The notes below the pieces were generated by a model, which was given only the letters and a program-made list of their open reading frames with translations, made no database searches and was not told the DNA's origin. Source: DAOMNO01 sp035443885 (lineage in GTDB: Bacteria > Planctomycetota > Phycisphaerae > Phycisphaerales > SM1A02). Taken from it: 64,000 nt of DNA. Location: the NCBI GenBank assembly GCA_035443885.1, contig DAOMNO010000015.1, positions 1 through 64,000 of the forward strand, given 5' to 3'. Below are positions 26,095 through 33,672 of the stretch, one piece after another (the stretch's first letter is position 1; every line of letters starts with the position of its first letter). The position numbers and the translations under genes are program-made.

Positions 26095-27653
26095 GGGTCG
26101 CCTGCCTCGGCATCGTAAACGATTTCGCCGTTGACGATCGTCTTCTGGACGCGCGGCAGTCGAACCGACCAGTCTATTTCAAACGGATCGCAATCGAAGA
26201 CGACGAGGTCCGCGAGAGCGCCGGGCTTGATCAATCCTGCATCGTCCAGATTCAGCGCAAACGCAGCGTTTGTGGTATAGGCGCGAAGTGTCTCCGCTAC
26301 TGTCAGATTCTCGTCAGTACGGAACGGCCTGCCATCAAGTGTGAGGCCGGTAATCGCAGAACGCATTCCCAACATAGGATCGCATGACACGACTGGCCAA
26401 TCCGAACCGAAAGCCAAGACCGCGTCAGCATTCAAAAGTTGCCTGAACGCGAACGAGCCAGCGATGCGATGCGGCCCTAACCGCGCTTCTGCGTATCGAC
26501 CGTCATCCGCCTTGTGCAGGGGTTGCATACTGGCAATGCGACCGGCAAAACGAGCGATGTCGGCGCGATCGAGCTGCTGCGCGTGTTCGATGCGTGGCCG
26601 CCTTGAGCGATCAATTGCCTCAGTCGCATCCAGTGCCAGGCGCGCCGCTTCATCGCCGATCGCATGAATCGAAGGCGACAGCCCCGCCACCGCCACCGCA
26701 TGCGCCCAGTCGCGCAAGTGTCCGTCATGTGCCAGTTCCACCAACAAACCACGATTACCGGGATCGTCTGAGTAACCCTCAAACAGTCGCGCGGTGCGTG
26801 AACCGAGTGTGCCATCCGCAAATGCCTTATAGCCAATGACCGCAAGCCGATCTTGAACGGCATGCTCGCGTGCGAAGTCTCGGCCATATGAAAAATCCAT
26901 CGGCCACGCACGATCGAGCAGTGTGATCGCGCATCGAAGAACGAGTTCTTCGCGCATCGGCACGTACACCTCTCGCACATCGCGCGTATATTCCATACTC
27001 CCCACTGCGGTAATGCCCAACGAAAGCAAATGCCGCTGCGCCTCGCGAAGCTGTGATCGCTTCATCTCGATCGGCGCTTCAGGCACGATGGGATTCACAA
27101 GTTTCCACGCGGCGGCTTCGATCATCAGCCCCGTCGGCTCACCCGTCCTCGCATCACGTTCAACGCGCCCGCCAGATGGATCGCTTCGCAGATCACACAA
27201 CTGCAGCACTGCATCGTTGACTAACGCCGCATGCAGGTCCATACGGTAACACACGACGGGTCGATCGTTCGCTGCTCGGAGCCACTCCTTCGTCGGCGCG
27301 CCATCACGCACGGGCCAGTTCTCGGCTGCCCAGCCGTGCGCGAGAAGCCACACGCCGTCTGGCAACGTTGCGTGTCGCCCCGCGATCTCAGCTTCAAACC
27401 CTGCCCTGCTGCGCACATGACGCAGATCGAGCTGTGAGAGTGATCGCCCACCCATCAGCATGTGAAGATGCGCATCAATCAAACCTGGTGATACAAACCG
27501 TCCCCGCAGATCAAGCACATGTTGAGCCGAAGCGCCCTCTGGCGGATTCACCTGTACGATGCGACCTCGCTCGACCAGCACCGAATGGGCGTCAGGCCAT
27601 GGCGTGGCGCCAGTCCAGATTCGGGCGTTGCGAATGAGCAGTGAAGCAGACAC
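26091..27653 (-). CDS. YtcJ-like amidohydrolase
   Basis: About 520 residues from a GTG at 27653; the frame stays open to 27719, but that extension would run into the divergent promoter region and shows no similarity. Metal-binding IDAHLH (H62, H64), AFADGTLGSRTA, SIHAIGDEA, RIEHAQ and AFGSDWPV are the ordered motifs of the YtcJ/AepA amidohydrolase-3 group. Those enzymes hydrolyse amides of unknown identity. No signal peptide. Coupled to moaC by a 4-base overlap. Confidence 0.88.
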   Translation of the reverse strand: MSASLLIRNARIWTGATPWPDAHSVLVERGRIVQVNPPEGASAQHVLDLRGRFVSPGLIDAHLHMLMGGRSLSQLDLRHVRSRAGFEAEIAGRHATLPDGVWLLAHGWAAENWPVRDGAPTKEWLRAANDRPVVCYRMDLHAALVNDAVLQLCDLRSDPSGGRVERDARTGEPTGLMIEAAAWKLVNPIVPEAPIEMKRSQLREAQRHLLSLGITAVGSMEYTRDVREVYVPMREELVLRCAITLLDRAWPMDFSYGRDFAREHAVQDRLAVIGYKAFADGTLGSRTARLFEGYSDDPGNRGLLVELAHDGHLRDWAHAVAVAGLSPSIHAIGDEAARLALDATEAIDRSRRPRIEHAQQLDRADIARFAGRIASMQPLHKADDGRYAEARLGPHRIAGSFAFRQLLNADAVLAFGSDWPVVSCDPMLGMRSAITGLTLDGRPFRTDENLTVAETLRAYTTNAAFALNLDDAGLIKPGALADLVVFDCDPFEIDWSVRLPRVQKTIVNGEIVYDAEAGDP

Positions 27654-27739
27654 AGGCCGGAATATAACGCGGGGGTGGCCGAATGCGGCTGAAGGCACTA
27701 TGGTTTGACGAGTCAACACCGCTTCGGAGGATCAAATCG

Positions 27740-28423
27740 ATGACGCTTCGCATCGTTCTGACATCGTGCTTAGGTCTCTCGCTGTTCACGGCCGGTTGCG
27801 ATTACGCCGCACCTGAAGGCGAAACTTCCAACTCGCCCGACCGCAGTGCTGAGAACCTGCCGGGCATGACCGGGGCACCGGCTCACGCTTCGCCCGCTCG
27901 TCCTGCGACGCCTCAGCAGCCCGCGCGACCCACTGGGCCGATGGAGCCACCCAGCGATCCCACCGTGGCGGAGTTCCTGGGTTTACGCGGGCCTAAACCC
28001 GCGACGTGGCTTTGGCATCCGCCGCGCAACCAGATGGTGCACACCAACTACACCGTCCCGGGCACAGACGGGACCAAGCAGGCATACGTTACCGTGTTCT
28101 ATTTCCCCGGCGAAGGCGGCTCGGTTGAGGACAACATTGAACGCTGGAAGAACCAGTTCCGCACGGCGGACGGCTACGAAGCCAAGCCGACCATCACTGA
28201 GTTGGAAGTGGACGAGATGCCCGTTGTGCTGGTGGAACTGGCAGGTGAATGGATGCAGATGGGCGCTGGCTGGTACACGCCAGATCAACTCTTCCTCGCT
28301 GCAATCATTGATGCGCCGATCGGCCGCGTGTTCATCCGCTTTGCTGGCCCGACAGCCACCGTCGAAGCAAACCGTGAGGCTTTCATGGCGATGCTCAATG
28401 GATTTGAACGCATCGCCGATTGA
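27740..28423 (+). CDS. Conserved lipoprotein, unknown function
   Basis: 227 residues. Lipobox LFTAGC with the Cys near residue 20, then a long Pro/Ala-rich linker (residues about 30-75). The folded C-terminal part (about 80-227) contains LEVDEMPVVLVELAGEW and IGRVFIRFAGP and looks like an alpha/beta single-domain protein. I cannot name a family. GGAGG at 27726 fits the ATG at 27740. It diverges from the amidohydrolase gene and converges with the next gene, leaving 6 bases between stops. Confidence 0.75.
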   Translation: MTLRIVLTSCLGLSLFTAGCDYAAPEGETSNSPDRSAENLPGMTGAPAHASPARPATPQQPARPTGPMEPPSDPTVAEFLGLRGPKPATWLWHPPRNQMVHTNYTVPGTDGTKQAYVTVFYFPGEGGSVEDNIERWKNQFRTADGYEAKPTITELEVDEMPVVLVELAGEWMQMGAGWYTPDQLFLAAIIDAPIGRVFIRFAGPTATVEANREAFMAMLNGFERIAD

Positions 28424-28429
28424 ACGGCT

Positions 28430-28855
28430 TCATGCTTCGTCAACGGGCGTGAACGTTGCACCGGACTTCACGTAGCAGTTCACCAAGCGGCCGACTTCAA
28501 GGACGCGGAAATCCTGCTCGGGCAGGGTATCGATGACCATCGGCACGGCGACATTCACACCGACCTTTCTCGCCGCTTCATCAACCCACAGCACAGTCCC
28601 CGCGACGATGCGTGGCGTGCCGATCACCGGCTCAATGAAACGCCCGCCGCCCTTTGCAGGATGAATGCGTAACGCTGCTGCGTTGATGACGCCGCGCACG
28701 CGCCGCCCCACACTCGGCCGCAAACTCGAAGCAGGCACCGCGGGCACAAGATGAATGCGATAGTCCGTCCCCGGCACATGCAGCGTCATGCGGTCTTCTG
28801 CCAATTCTTCCAGCACGCCGCGTGCGATGGTTTCACTGTGAACACCTGCTGTCAC
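28430..28855 (-). CDS. Conserved small protein, unknown function
   Basis: 141 residues from a GTG preceded by GGAGGT at 7-base spacing, which decides this start over an ATG at 28885. The sequence is beta-rich with many Val and Gly, including RPSVGRRVRGVIN and GTPRIVAGTVLWVDEA. It might be two small beta-barrels. No signal peptide, no recognised motif. Confidence 0.65.
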   Translation of the reverse strand: MTAGVHSETIARGVLEELAEDRMTLHVPGTDYRIHLVPAVPASSLRPSVGRRVRGVINAAALRIHPAKGGGRFIEPVIGTPRIVAGTVLWVDEAARKVGVNVAVPMVIDTLPEQDFRVLEVGRLVNCYVKSGATFTPVDEA

Positions 28856-28931
28856 GGAACAACCTCCAATGCAAAGCCGCAGCACGGCTGCGGTGCGGGC
28901 ATCATAGCATCAGCCTCTTGCTCAGCAGGAA

Positions 28932-28966
28932 CAAAGAACAGCCCCGCCGAATGCGACGGGGCTGCT
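28932..28966 (-). terminator. Weak intrinsic terminator of dockerin-tailed gene
   Basis: CAGCCCCG / CGGGGCTG (8-bp stem, 10-base loop) about 25 bases past the stop at 28991. On the minus strand it is followed by TTCTTTGTT, a broken T-run. Confidence 0.5.
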
Positions 28967-28990
28967 GCAATGAATCGCCGGGTAACAGGA

Positions 28991-30565
28991 TTACGGACAC
29001 GGCCCCCACGCGCCGAGCAGAATCAGCAGGTCCTGCACGTCAACGGAGCCTGAATCATTCAGGTCCGCCGGGCATTCGCCCTTGCCACACGGCCCCCATG
29101 AGCCAAGCAGGATGAGCAGATCTTGCACGTCAACGGCGCCGCTGGCGTTGAGGTCCGCAAGACAAGGCGGAGCTGCGTTGAGGTCGATCCGCATAAATGC
29201 CGTAGGCGACGTGAATACAGGGTTGGAGGCAAGATCATTGCCGTTGCCGTCGTGCAGGTTGGCAATGAAGTAAAGCACCTTGTCGTCCGAAAGGAAGACG
29301 TTGTTGCCGGTGAGTGCTGCCAGGGTCGGCACCGCACGACCGATGAACGCATTGTTGTCAGGCGAACCGTCACCTGAAAGGTCCACCGCCTGACCCTCAC
29401 GCACCACTACCACGCCATTCACCACGATGACTTCATCCTGCGTGTTGTCAGCGTTGTCCGTAGTTCCTGCGAGGAACCAGTCGCCGTTGCGATTGCCGCC
29501 GACCGCGTAGAACGATGTGCCCCACCGCTCCTTTTGGCCGGGCACAACATCATTGGTTACTGCAAGCAACTGACCGTTGCGCACGGCCCACGCGCCGCCG
29601 CCCACGATCGTGCCGCGTGCGTACCAGTCGCCGTTTGCCGCGACATCGGCGTGAACAATGGTGTTGACAATGACCGACGTGCCCGGAATCGCATTCCCCT
29701 GTTGAATGACGACCTTTTCATCGACGATGAGCACATTCTGGTTCGCCTGCTGATCAACCTGCCCGCGAACCAGCCAGCGACCAAACTCGCCGAGCGAAAT
29801 GGGCTGGAAGTTTGGTGTGCTATAGAAGCTGTTTGCAGTCAAGCCGCCCACAATTTCCGTCCCAATGCCGTTCAGGCCGACCACGGTCGTGATGCCGCGC
29901 TGATGGAACTTCTGATTGTTGTAGAAGATGCCCGGCCTTCGCGACGAATGAATGTTCTGAATGGTGCTGTCCTGCAAGCCGACGGTACCGTCGTTGAGCA
30001 GGTGCGCCGAACCGACGGAGTTACCGACGAGTTCATCGCCCGATGCTGAGGGCGGATTGTCGATGAGGCCGAGGTACGGATCGTCCTGCTTCATAAACAC
30101 ACTGGCCACACCGCCGATGGAGCGGATGACTTTGTGCCTATTCGTAGGCATAGCGCGTGCTGTGAACACAAAGTCGTTAGCTTCATTGAAGCGACCGACA
30201 CCGGAGCCAATAAAATCGTACACCTCGCCGGGCGCGCCGCCGTGTACCGGCTGGCCGCGCTGTGCAAAAACCGAGCCGACGTTGCCCGAGCCGATCATCA
30301 GAATCACTTCGCCATCAGAGCCTTGCTGGGTTCGCCCCTTGAGCATCCAGTGCGTGCCATCCGGGCTGCCGATCAGGTCTTCCATCGCACGAAACTCGGT
30401 CGTCAGTGGATTGCCCGAGAGGTCAAGCGCACCGGGCACGATCGCTTTCGGGTGACCTGCGAACTTGGTGTAGATGACTTCGATCACACTCGCATGGGCG
30501 CTTGTGGGAAAAAATCCCAGTGCGGCGACTGCACCGAGCGCGAGAGGTCCATTCATTGACTTCAT
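28991..30565 (-). CDS. Secreted beta-rich protein with two dockerin-like repeats
   Basis: 524 residues. Signal peptide about 1-26 (ALGAVAALGFFPTSAHAS). The body (30-450) is repetitive and beta-rich, with recurring units such as GDGTHWMLKG-like, GRWLVRGQVD, GDWYARGTIVGG and GDWFLAGTTDN, suggesting a beta-propeller-like fold; the repeat idea is by eye. The last 70 residues hold two Cys-bounded dockerin-like repeats (DLLILLGSWGPC and DLLILLGAWGPC). AAGGAG at 8 bases supports the ATG at 30565. Ligand and anchoring partner unknown. Confidence 0.75.
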   Translation of the reverse strand: MKSMNGPLALGAVAALGFFPTSAHASVIEVIYTKFAGHPKAIVPGALDLSGNPLTTEFRAMEDLIGSPDGTHWMLKGRTQQGSDGEVILMIGSGNVGSVFAQRGQPVHGGAPGEVYDFIGSGVGRFNEANDFVFTARAMPTNRHKVIRSIGGVASVFMKQDDPYLGLIDNPPSASGDELVGNSVGSAHLLNDGTVGLQDSTIQNIHSSRRPGIFYNNQKFHQRGITTVVGLNGIGTEIVGGLTANSFYSTPNFQPISLGEFGRWLVRGQVDQQANQNVLIVDEKVVIQQGNAIPGTSVIVNTIVHADVAANGDWYARGTIVGGGAWAVRNGQLLAVTNDVVPGQKERWGTSFYAVGGNRNGDWFLAGTTDNADNTQDEVIVVNGVVVVREGQAVDLSGDGSPDNNAFIGRAVPTLAALTGNNVFLSDDKVLYFIANLHDGNGNDLASNPVFTSPTAFMRIDLNAAPPCLADLNASGAVDVQDLLILLGSWGPCGKGECPADLNDSGSVDVQDLLILLGAWGPCP

Positions 30566-30768
30566 GTGTCTTCTCCTTACCAGGTCAAGTTGCGGCTGAA
30601 GCACCGCAATCGTCAAGACGATATCCGCGCACTAAGGTACCACTCGATACTGGAACCGCAACGCATTTCCGCCGTAATTCGGTGGTTTTCTGCCCCAAGA
30701 CCGTCTCTTGCCGCCCTGAAGCACGCTCATACTCGCTTCAATCAATCGCCATTCCCTACACTGCCGCC

Positions 30769-31593
30769 ATGCTGGGCCTGATCATCCTGCTTGCGACCGC
30801 ACTCGCGCTTGTGCTCTCGGTGCTTACTGCGATCGTGGTGCGTGATCTGCGCAGACCGCCACGGCGCACCGCAGCGTTCGCTGTCGCACGAGGCTTGCCG
30901 TGTGATCCCGGCGAGCTTGATCTCAAGTTTGAAGCATGGCACCTCACACTGCCGGACGGCGCGATCCTGCCCGTCTGGGAAGTGACGAATCGAGAAGCAC
31001 ACAATCCGCTCACTGCCGTCTTTGTACACGGTTGGGGCGAATCCCGCCTGCACATGCTCTCGCCGCATAGTGAATGGAGAGACGATGTCGATCGTCTCGT
31101 GTTCTATGACCTTCGCGGCCACGGTGAAGCCAGTGAACATTCATCACAACTCGGCCGCCATGAAGAACGTGACTTGCTCGCTCTCATTGAGCGACTTGGC
31201 GAAGGCCGATACCTGTTCATCACGCGCGGCATCGGCGCGGCAATCGCGATGGCCGCTCTTCTTGAAGACGACTCACTCCGCCAGCGAACACACGCACTTT
31301 TGACGATTGATCCGCCAAAGGATCCGCGTCAACTCGTTGAATCGCATCTGATACGGCAGTCACTTCCCATCAAACCTCTCGCCGATTTTGCTCTGCTCAC
31401 GCTTCGCTGGCTGGGCAGTGAGCCGATTGCGTTCACCCAGCCGCCACGAGGATTTCCCGTACCGGTCGAGGTCGTTACACCTGACAATCTGGAGAAGTTT
31501 GCCGCTCGCTTGACGACAGATTCATGCACTTCGGACGACGGGCAAACGGAAATCTCACACTTCACAGCCAGAATCTGCCCACAAAGGGGTTGA
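30769..31593 (+). CDS. Alpha/beta-hydrolase-fold protein lacking the nucleophile serine
   Basis: 274 residues. N-terminal membrane anchor (residues 1-25). The fold is clear from AVFVHGWGES (84-92) and VFYDLRGHGEAS (111-122), classical oxyanion and post-beta4 motifs. The nucleophile elbow, normally GxSxGG, reads FITRGIGAAIA with Gly154 in the Ser position. The C-terminal part is short and no clear Asp/His pair is seen. It is therefore probably not a hydrolase in the usual sense; it could be a binding protein or a decayed enzyme. Reading frame intact. The ATG at 30769 is preferred; extensions lie in the upstream leader. Confidence 0.72.
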   Translation: MLGLIILLATALALVLSVLTAIVVRDLRRPPRRTAAFAVARGLPCDPGELDLKFEAWHLTLPDGAILPVWEVTNREAHNPLTAVFVHGWGESRLHMLSPHSEWRDDVDRLVFYDLRGHGEASEHSSQLGRHEERDLLALIERLGEGRYLFITRGIGAAIAMAALLEDDSLRQRTHALLTIDPPKDPRQLVESHLIRQSLPIKPLADFALLTLRWLGSEPIAFTQPPRGFPVPVEVVTPDNLEKFAARLTTDSCTSDDGQTEISHFTARICPQRG

Positions 31594-31733
31594 CTGGCAG
31601 CACCCGCTTGAGGACAGTAAAGGCCTTGGAGGGGTGGCCGGGCATCCTCAAAGCGTTCGCCTGCCGGAATGTCCCGGCCGTTTCTGACTCGCATACCGTC
31701 GCTCTTGTTTCAAGAACCCACTAGGAGGAAAAG

Positions 31734-32402
31734 ATGAAGCTCTCACACCTGACCGCCATCGCTGCGCTCGCCGCAGGCTCTCTGTCACTGTCCGCCGTCG
31801 CCGGTCCGATCTCGCTGGCTCATTGGACATTTGAGCAAAGCATTCCCACGACCGCTGGCCCTTATGCTGCGGAACTCGGCTTGAACGCTACCAGCAGCTT
31901 CGCCAGCGCGTTCCATGTGTCCACCGCCACGGTGTACAGCAACCCCGCAGGCAATGGCTCCAACGAGTCTTACAGCTCGAACAACTGGACTGCAGGCGAC
32001 TACTACCAGTTCACAACCTCAACTGAAGGCTACGAGAACATCACCGTGCAGTGGGATCAGACCCGCAGCGCAACCGGCCCCACCAACTTCGTCCTGCAGT
32101 GGAGCCTCGACGGAACCAGCTTCAGCGACCTGCTCACCTATGAAGTCGCAGCAATCACATGGTCCACGAACCCGGCGAGCTATCAGCCTGGTTCAACCTT
32201 CGCTGCCGTCGCGCTTCCCGCCGCTGCCGCCGATCAGTCCATCATCTACATTCGTCTGACCAGCCTCGATACGACGGCTGCTGCCGGCACGAATCGCGTT
32301 GATGACATCATCATCAGCGGCACACTGATTCCTGCTCCCGGCGCACTCGCACTGCTCGCCGTCGCAGGCATCGTCGGCGTCCGTCGCCGTCGCAACGCTT
32401 GA
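31734..32402 (+). CDS. Secreted PEP-CTERM-like protein
   Basis: 222 residues. Signal peptide about 1-23 (cleavage after SAVA). The body is Ser/Thr/Asn-rich and beta-stranded, with a jelly-roll-like feel (WTFEQS..., ITVQWDQTRSA, FVLQWSLDGTSFSDL). The tail PAPGALALLAVAGIVGVRR plus RRNA fits the tripartite PEP-CTERM sorting plan: PxPG motif, hydrophobic stretch, Arg cluster. Such proteins are processed by exosortase, which is not in this window. AGGAGG lies 6 bases before the ATG. A strong terminator follows, so it is monocistronic. Confidence 0.82.
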   Translation: MKLSHLTAIAALAAGSLSLSAVAGPISLAHWTFEQSIPTTAGPYAAELGLNATSSFASAFHVSTATVYSNPAGNGSNESYSSNNWTAGDYYQFTTSTEGYENITVQWDQTRSATGPTNFVLQWSLDGTSFSDLLTYEVAAITWSTNPASYQPGSTFAAVALPAAAADQSIIYIRLTSLDTTAAAGTNRVDDIIISGTLIPAPGALALLAVAGIVGVRRRRNA

Positions 32403-32426
32403 TCGTCACAACTTGCTTCGCAATCA

Positions 32427-32467
32427 ACACGAACCGCTCGACCTCTTCGGGCGGTTCGTGTATTTTT
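32427..32467 (+). terminator. Intrinsic terminator
   Basis: ACACGAACCGC / GCGGTTCGTGT (11-bp perfect stem, 13-base loop) followed by ATTTTT, 25 bases after the PEP-CTERM-like gene. Confidence 0.9.
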
Positions 32468-32520
32468 GCAACTTGAATTCGCCCACCACGTTTGACTGAC
32501 GACGAAAGGACAACTTCGCC

Positions 32521-32892
32521 ATGTACATTGACGGATTCCTGTTGCCTGTGCCGAAGAAGAACCTGCCCGCATACCGCACTCTTGCCCGCAAAGCCGCCAA
32601 ACTCTGGATTGAGCACGGCGCGATTGAGTATCGTGAATGCGTCGGCGACGACCTCGACCATGGGCACTGCATGCCATTCGGAAAGCTCCCGATCATCAAG
32701 AAGGGCGATGTCGTGGTCTTCTCGTGGATTCTCTACAAGTCACGCGCTCACCGCGACCGAGTCAACAAAAAGATCATGGCCGATCCAAGGATGAACGCCA
32801 TGATTCCTGACATGAACAAAGCCCCCTTTGATTTCAACCGCATGTGCTTCGGCGGGTTCAAAGTGATTGTGGCGGCACAGCAGAAAGGCTGA
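32521..32892 (+). CDS. DUF1428 family protein (YbaA-like)
   Basis: 123 residues, family length. Hallmarks are the start YIDGFLLPVPKKNL, YRTLARKAAKLW, GAIEYRECVGDDL, VVVFSWILYKSRAHRD, and the end FDFNRMCFGGFKVIV. The fold is ferredoxin-like (dimeric alpha-beta barrel). Biochemical role unknown. GAAAGGA precedes the ATG. Converges with the XRE regulator gene 10 bases away. Confidence 0.92.
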   Translation: MYIDGFLLPVPKKNLPAYRTLARKAAKLWIEHGAIEYRECVGDDLDHGHCMPFGKLPIIKKGDVVVFSWILYKSRAHRDRVNKKIMADPRMNAMIPDMNKAPFDFNRMCFGGFKVIVAAQQKG

Positions 32893-32901
32893 ACGCGGCG
32901 A

Positions 32902-33126
32902 CTAGCTTTTCAGCTCGCAGATGAACACTTTGTCCAGCGGTTTCTGAAAGACATCCGCAATCCGAAAGGCGACTTCGAGCGAGGGGAAATACTTGCCGCC
33001 TTCGATGGCGTTCACCGTCTGCCGGCTCACACCAATGCGATCGGCAAGCTCCTGCTGCGTCATGCTGCCGTGATGATCCCGTAGTTGACGAATGTTATTC
33101 TGGATTGTGATCTTGCGCAGCGCCAT
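32902..33126 (-). CDS. XRE-family transcriptional regulator
   Basis: 74 residues: a single helix-turn-helix domain. Recognition region MTQQELADRIGVSRQTVNAI (22-41) then EGGKYFPSLEVAFRIADVF, the pattern of the compact YozG-like XRE regulators. It starts 4 bases after the stop of the membrane-protein gene, so both form an operon. The double operator at 33595-33640 in front of that operon makes autorepression likely. Confidence 0.93.
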   Translation of the reverse strand: MALRKITIQNNIRQLRDHHGSMTQQELADRIGVSRQTVNAIEGGKYFPSLEVAFRIADVFQKPLDKVFICELKS

Positions 33127-33130
33127 GGCG

Positions 33131-33550
33131 TTACATGCCCCTGCGGTAATAGATGATCTGTAAGCCGAACTGGTACATCTGCGCGAGGAACAGCGACAGC
33201 AGGAGAACGTGCGCCACCAGGACGTTGTTGATGGCAAACACCATGCAGGCCACAGTGGCGAAAATACCAACGACAAGCACCCATGCCGAATTGCTCTCCG
33301 ACCGCCAGTGAATGAGGCGATCCCGCTCATCGGGCTGCTCCCATTTGCCAAAAATCGCAGCAAGTACGTGCCCGATGATGAGAATCATCCCCATGACGAA
33401 GACCGCCGCGAAGAACAGCGGCACGTACGGCACGAGTACATGAATGCCCCTCGCGTACATGCTCCAGGCAACGGCAAAGTAGCCGCCTAGCGCGACAACG
33501 GTGGCGACAAACTGAATCCACACACTTTTTTCCGTGAATGATGCGTTCAT
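33131..33550 (-). CDS. Small four-helix membrane protein (DUF2178-like)
   Basis: 139 residues with four predicted membrane segments (about 12-32, 40-65, 88-108, 113-133). The charged loop KWEQPDERDRLIHWRSES between the second pair is the recognisable feature of DUF2178-type proteins often paired with a small XRE regulator. AAGGAG sits 6 bases before the ATG at 33550. Function unknown; the pair may sense a membrane or redox state, but nothing in the sequence proves it. Confidence 0.8.
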   Translation of the reverse strand: MNASFTEKSVWIQFVATVVALGGYFAVAWSMYARGIHVLVPYVPLFFAAVFVMGMILIIGHVLAAIFGKWEQPDERDRLIHWRSESNSAWVLVVGIFATVACMVFAINNVLVAHVLLLSLFLAQMYQFGLQIIYYRRGM

Positions 33551-33594
33551 GAGGGCTCCTTCGGCCGCGTCGAATAAACCGCAACAGCGCGACG

Positions 33595-33640
33595 TGTCAA
33601 GAATACTTGACAAGCCATGCGATGTCAAGTATTCTTGACA
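33595..33640 (-). promoter_or_regulatory. Promoter overlapped by two mirrored XRE operators
   Basis: Two 18-bp dyads, TGTCAAGAATACTTGACA (33595-33612) and TGTCAAGTATTCTTGACA (33623-33640), are exact reverse complements of each other; each is an inverted repeat TGTCAAG-N4-CTTGACA. On the minus strand TTGACA (33623-33628), a 17-base spacer and TATTCT (33600-33605) form a near-ideal promoter for the membrane-protein/XRE operon. One operator covers the -35 and the other the -10. Centres are 28 bp apart. Confidence 0.9.
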
Positions 33641-33672
33641 AATAACCAGACGTGATTAATGCAGTGCGGTTG

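Noticed and set aside
30502..30768. N-terminal extension of the alpha/beta hydrolase-like gene
   Set aside because: It overlaps the divergent signal-peptide region and has no similarity; a membrane anchor begins cleanly at the ATG at 30769.
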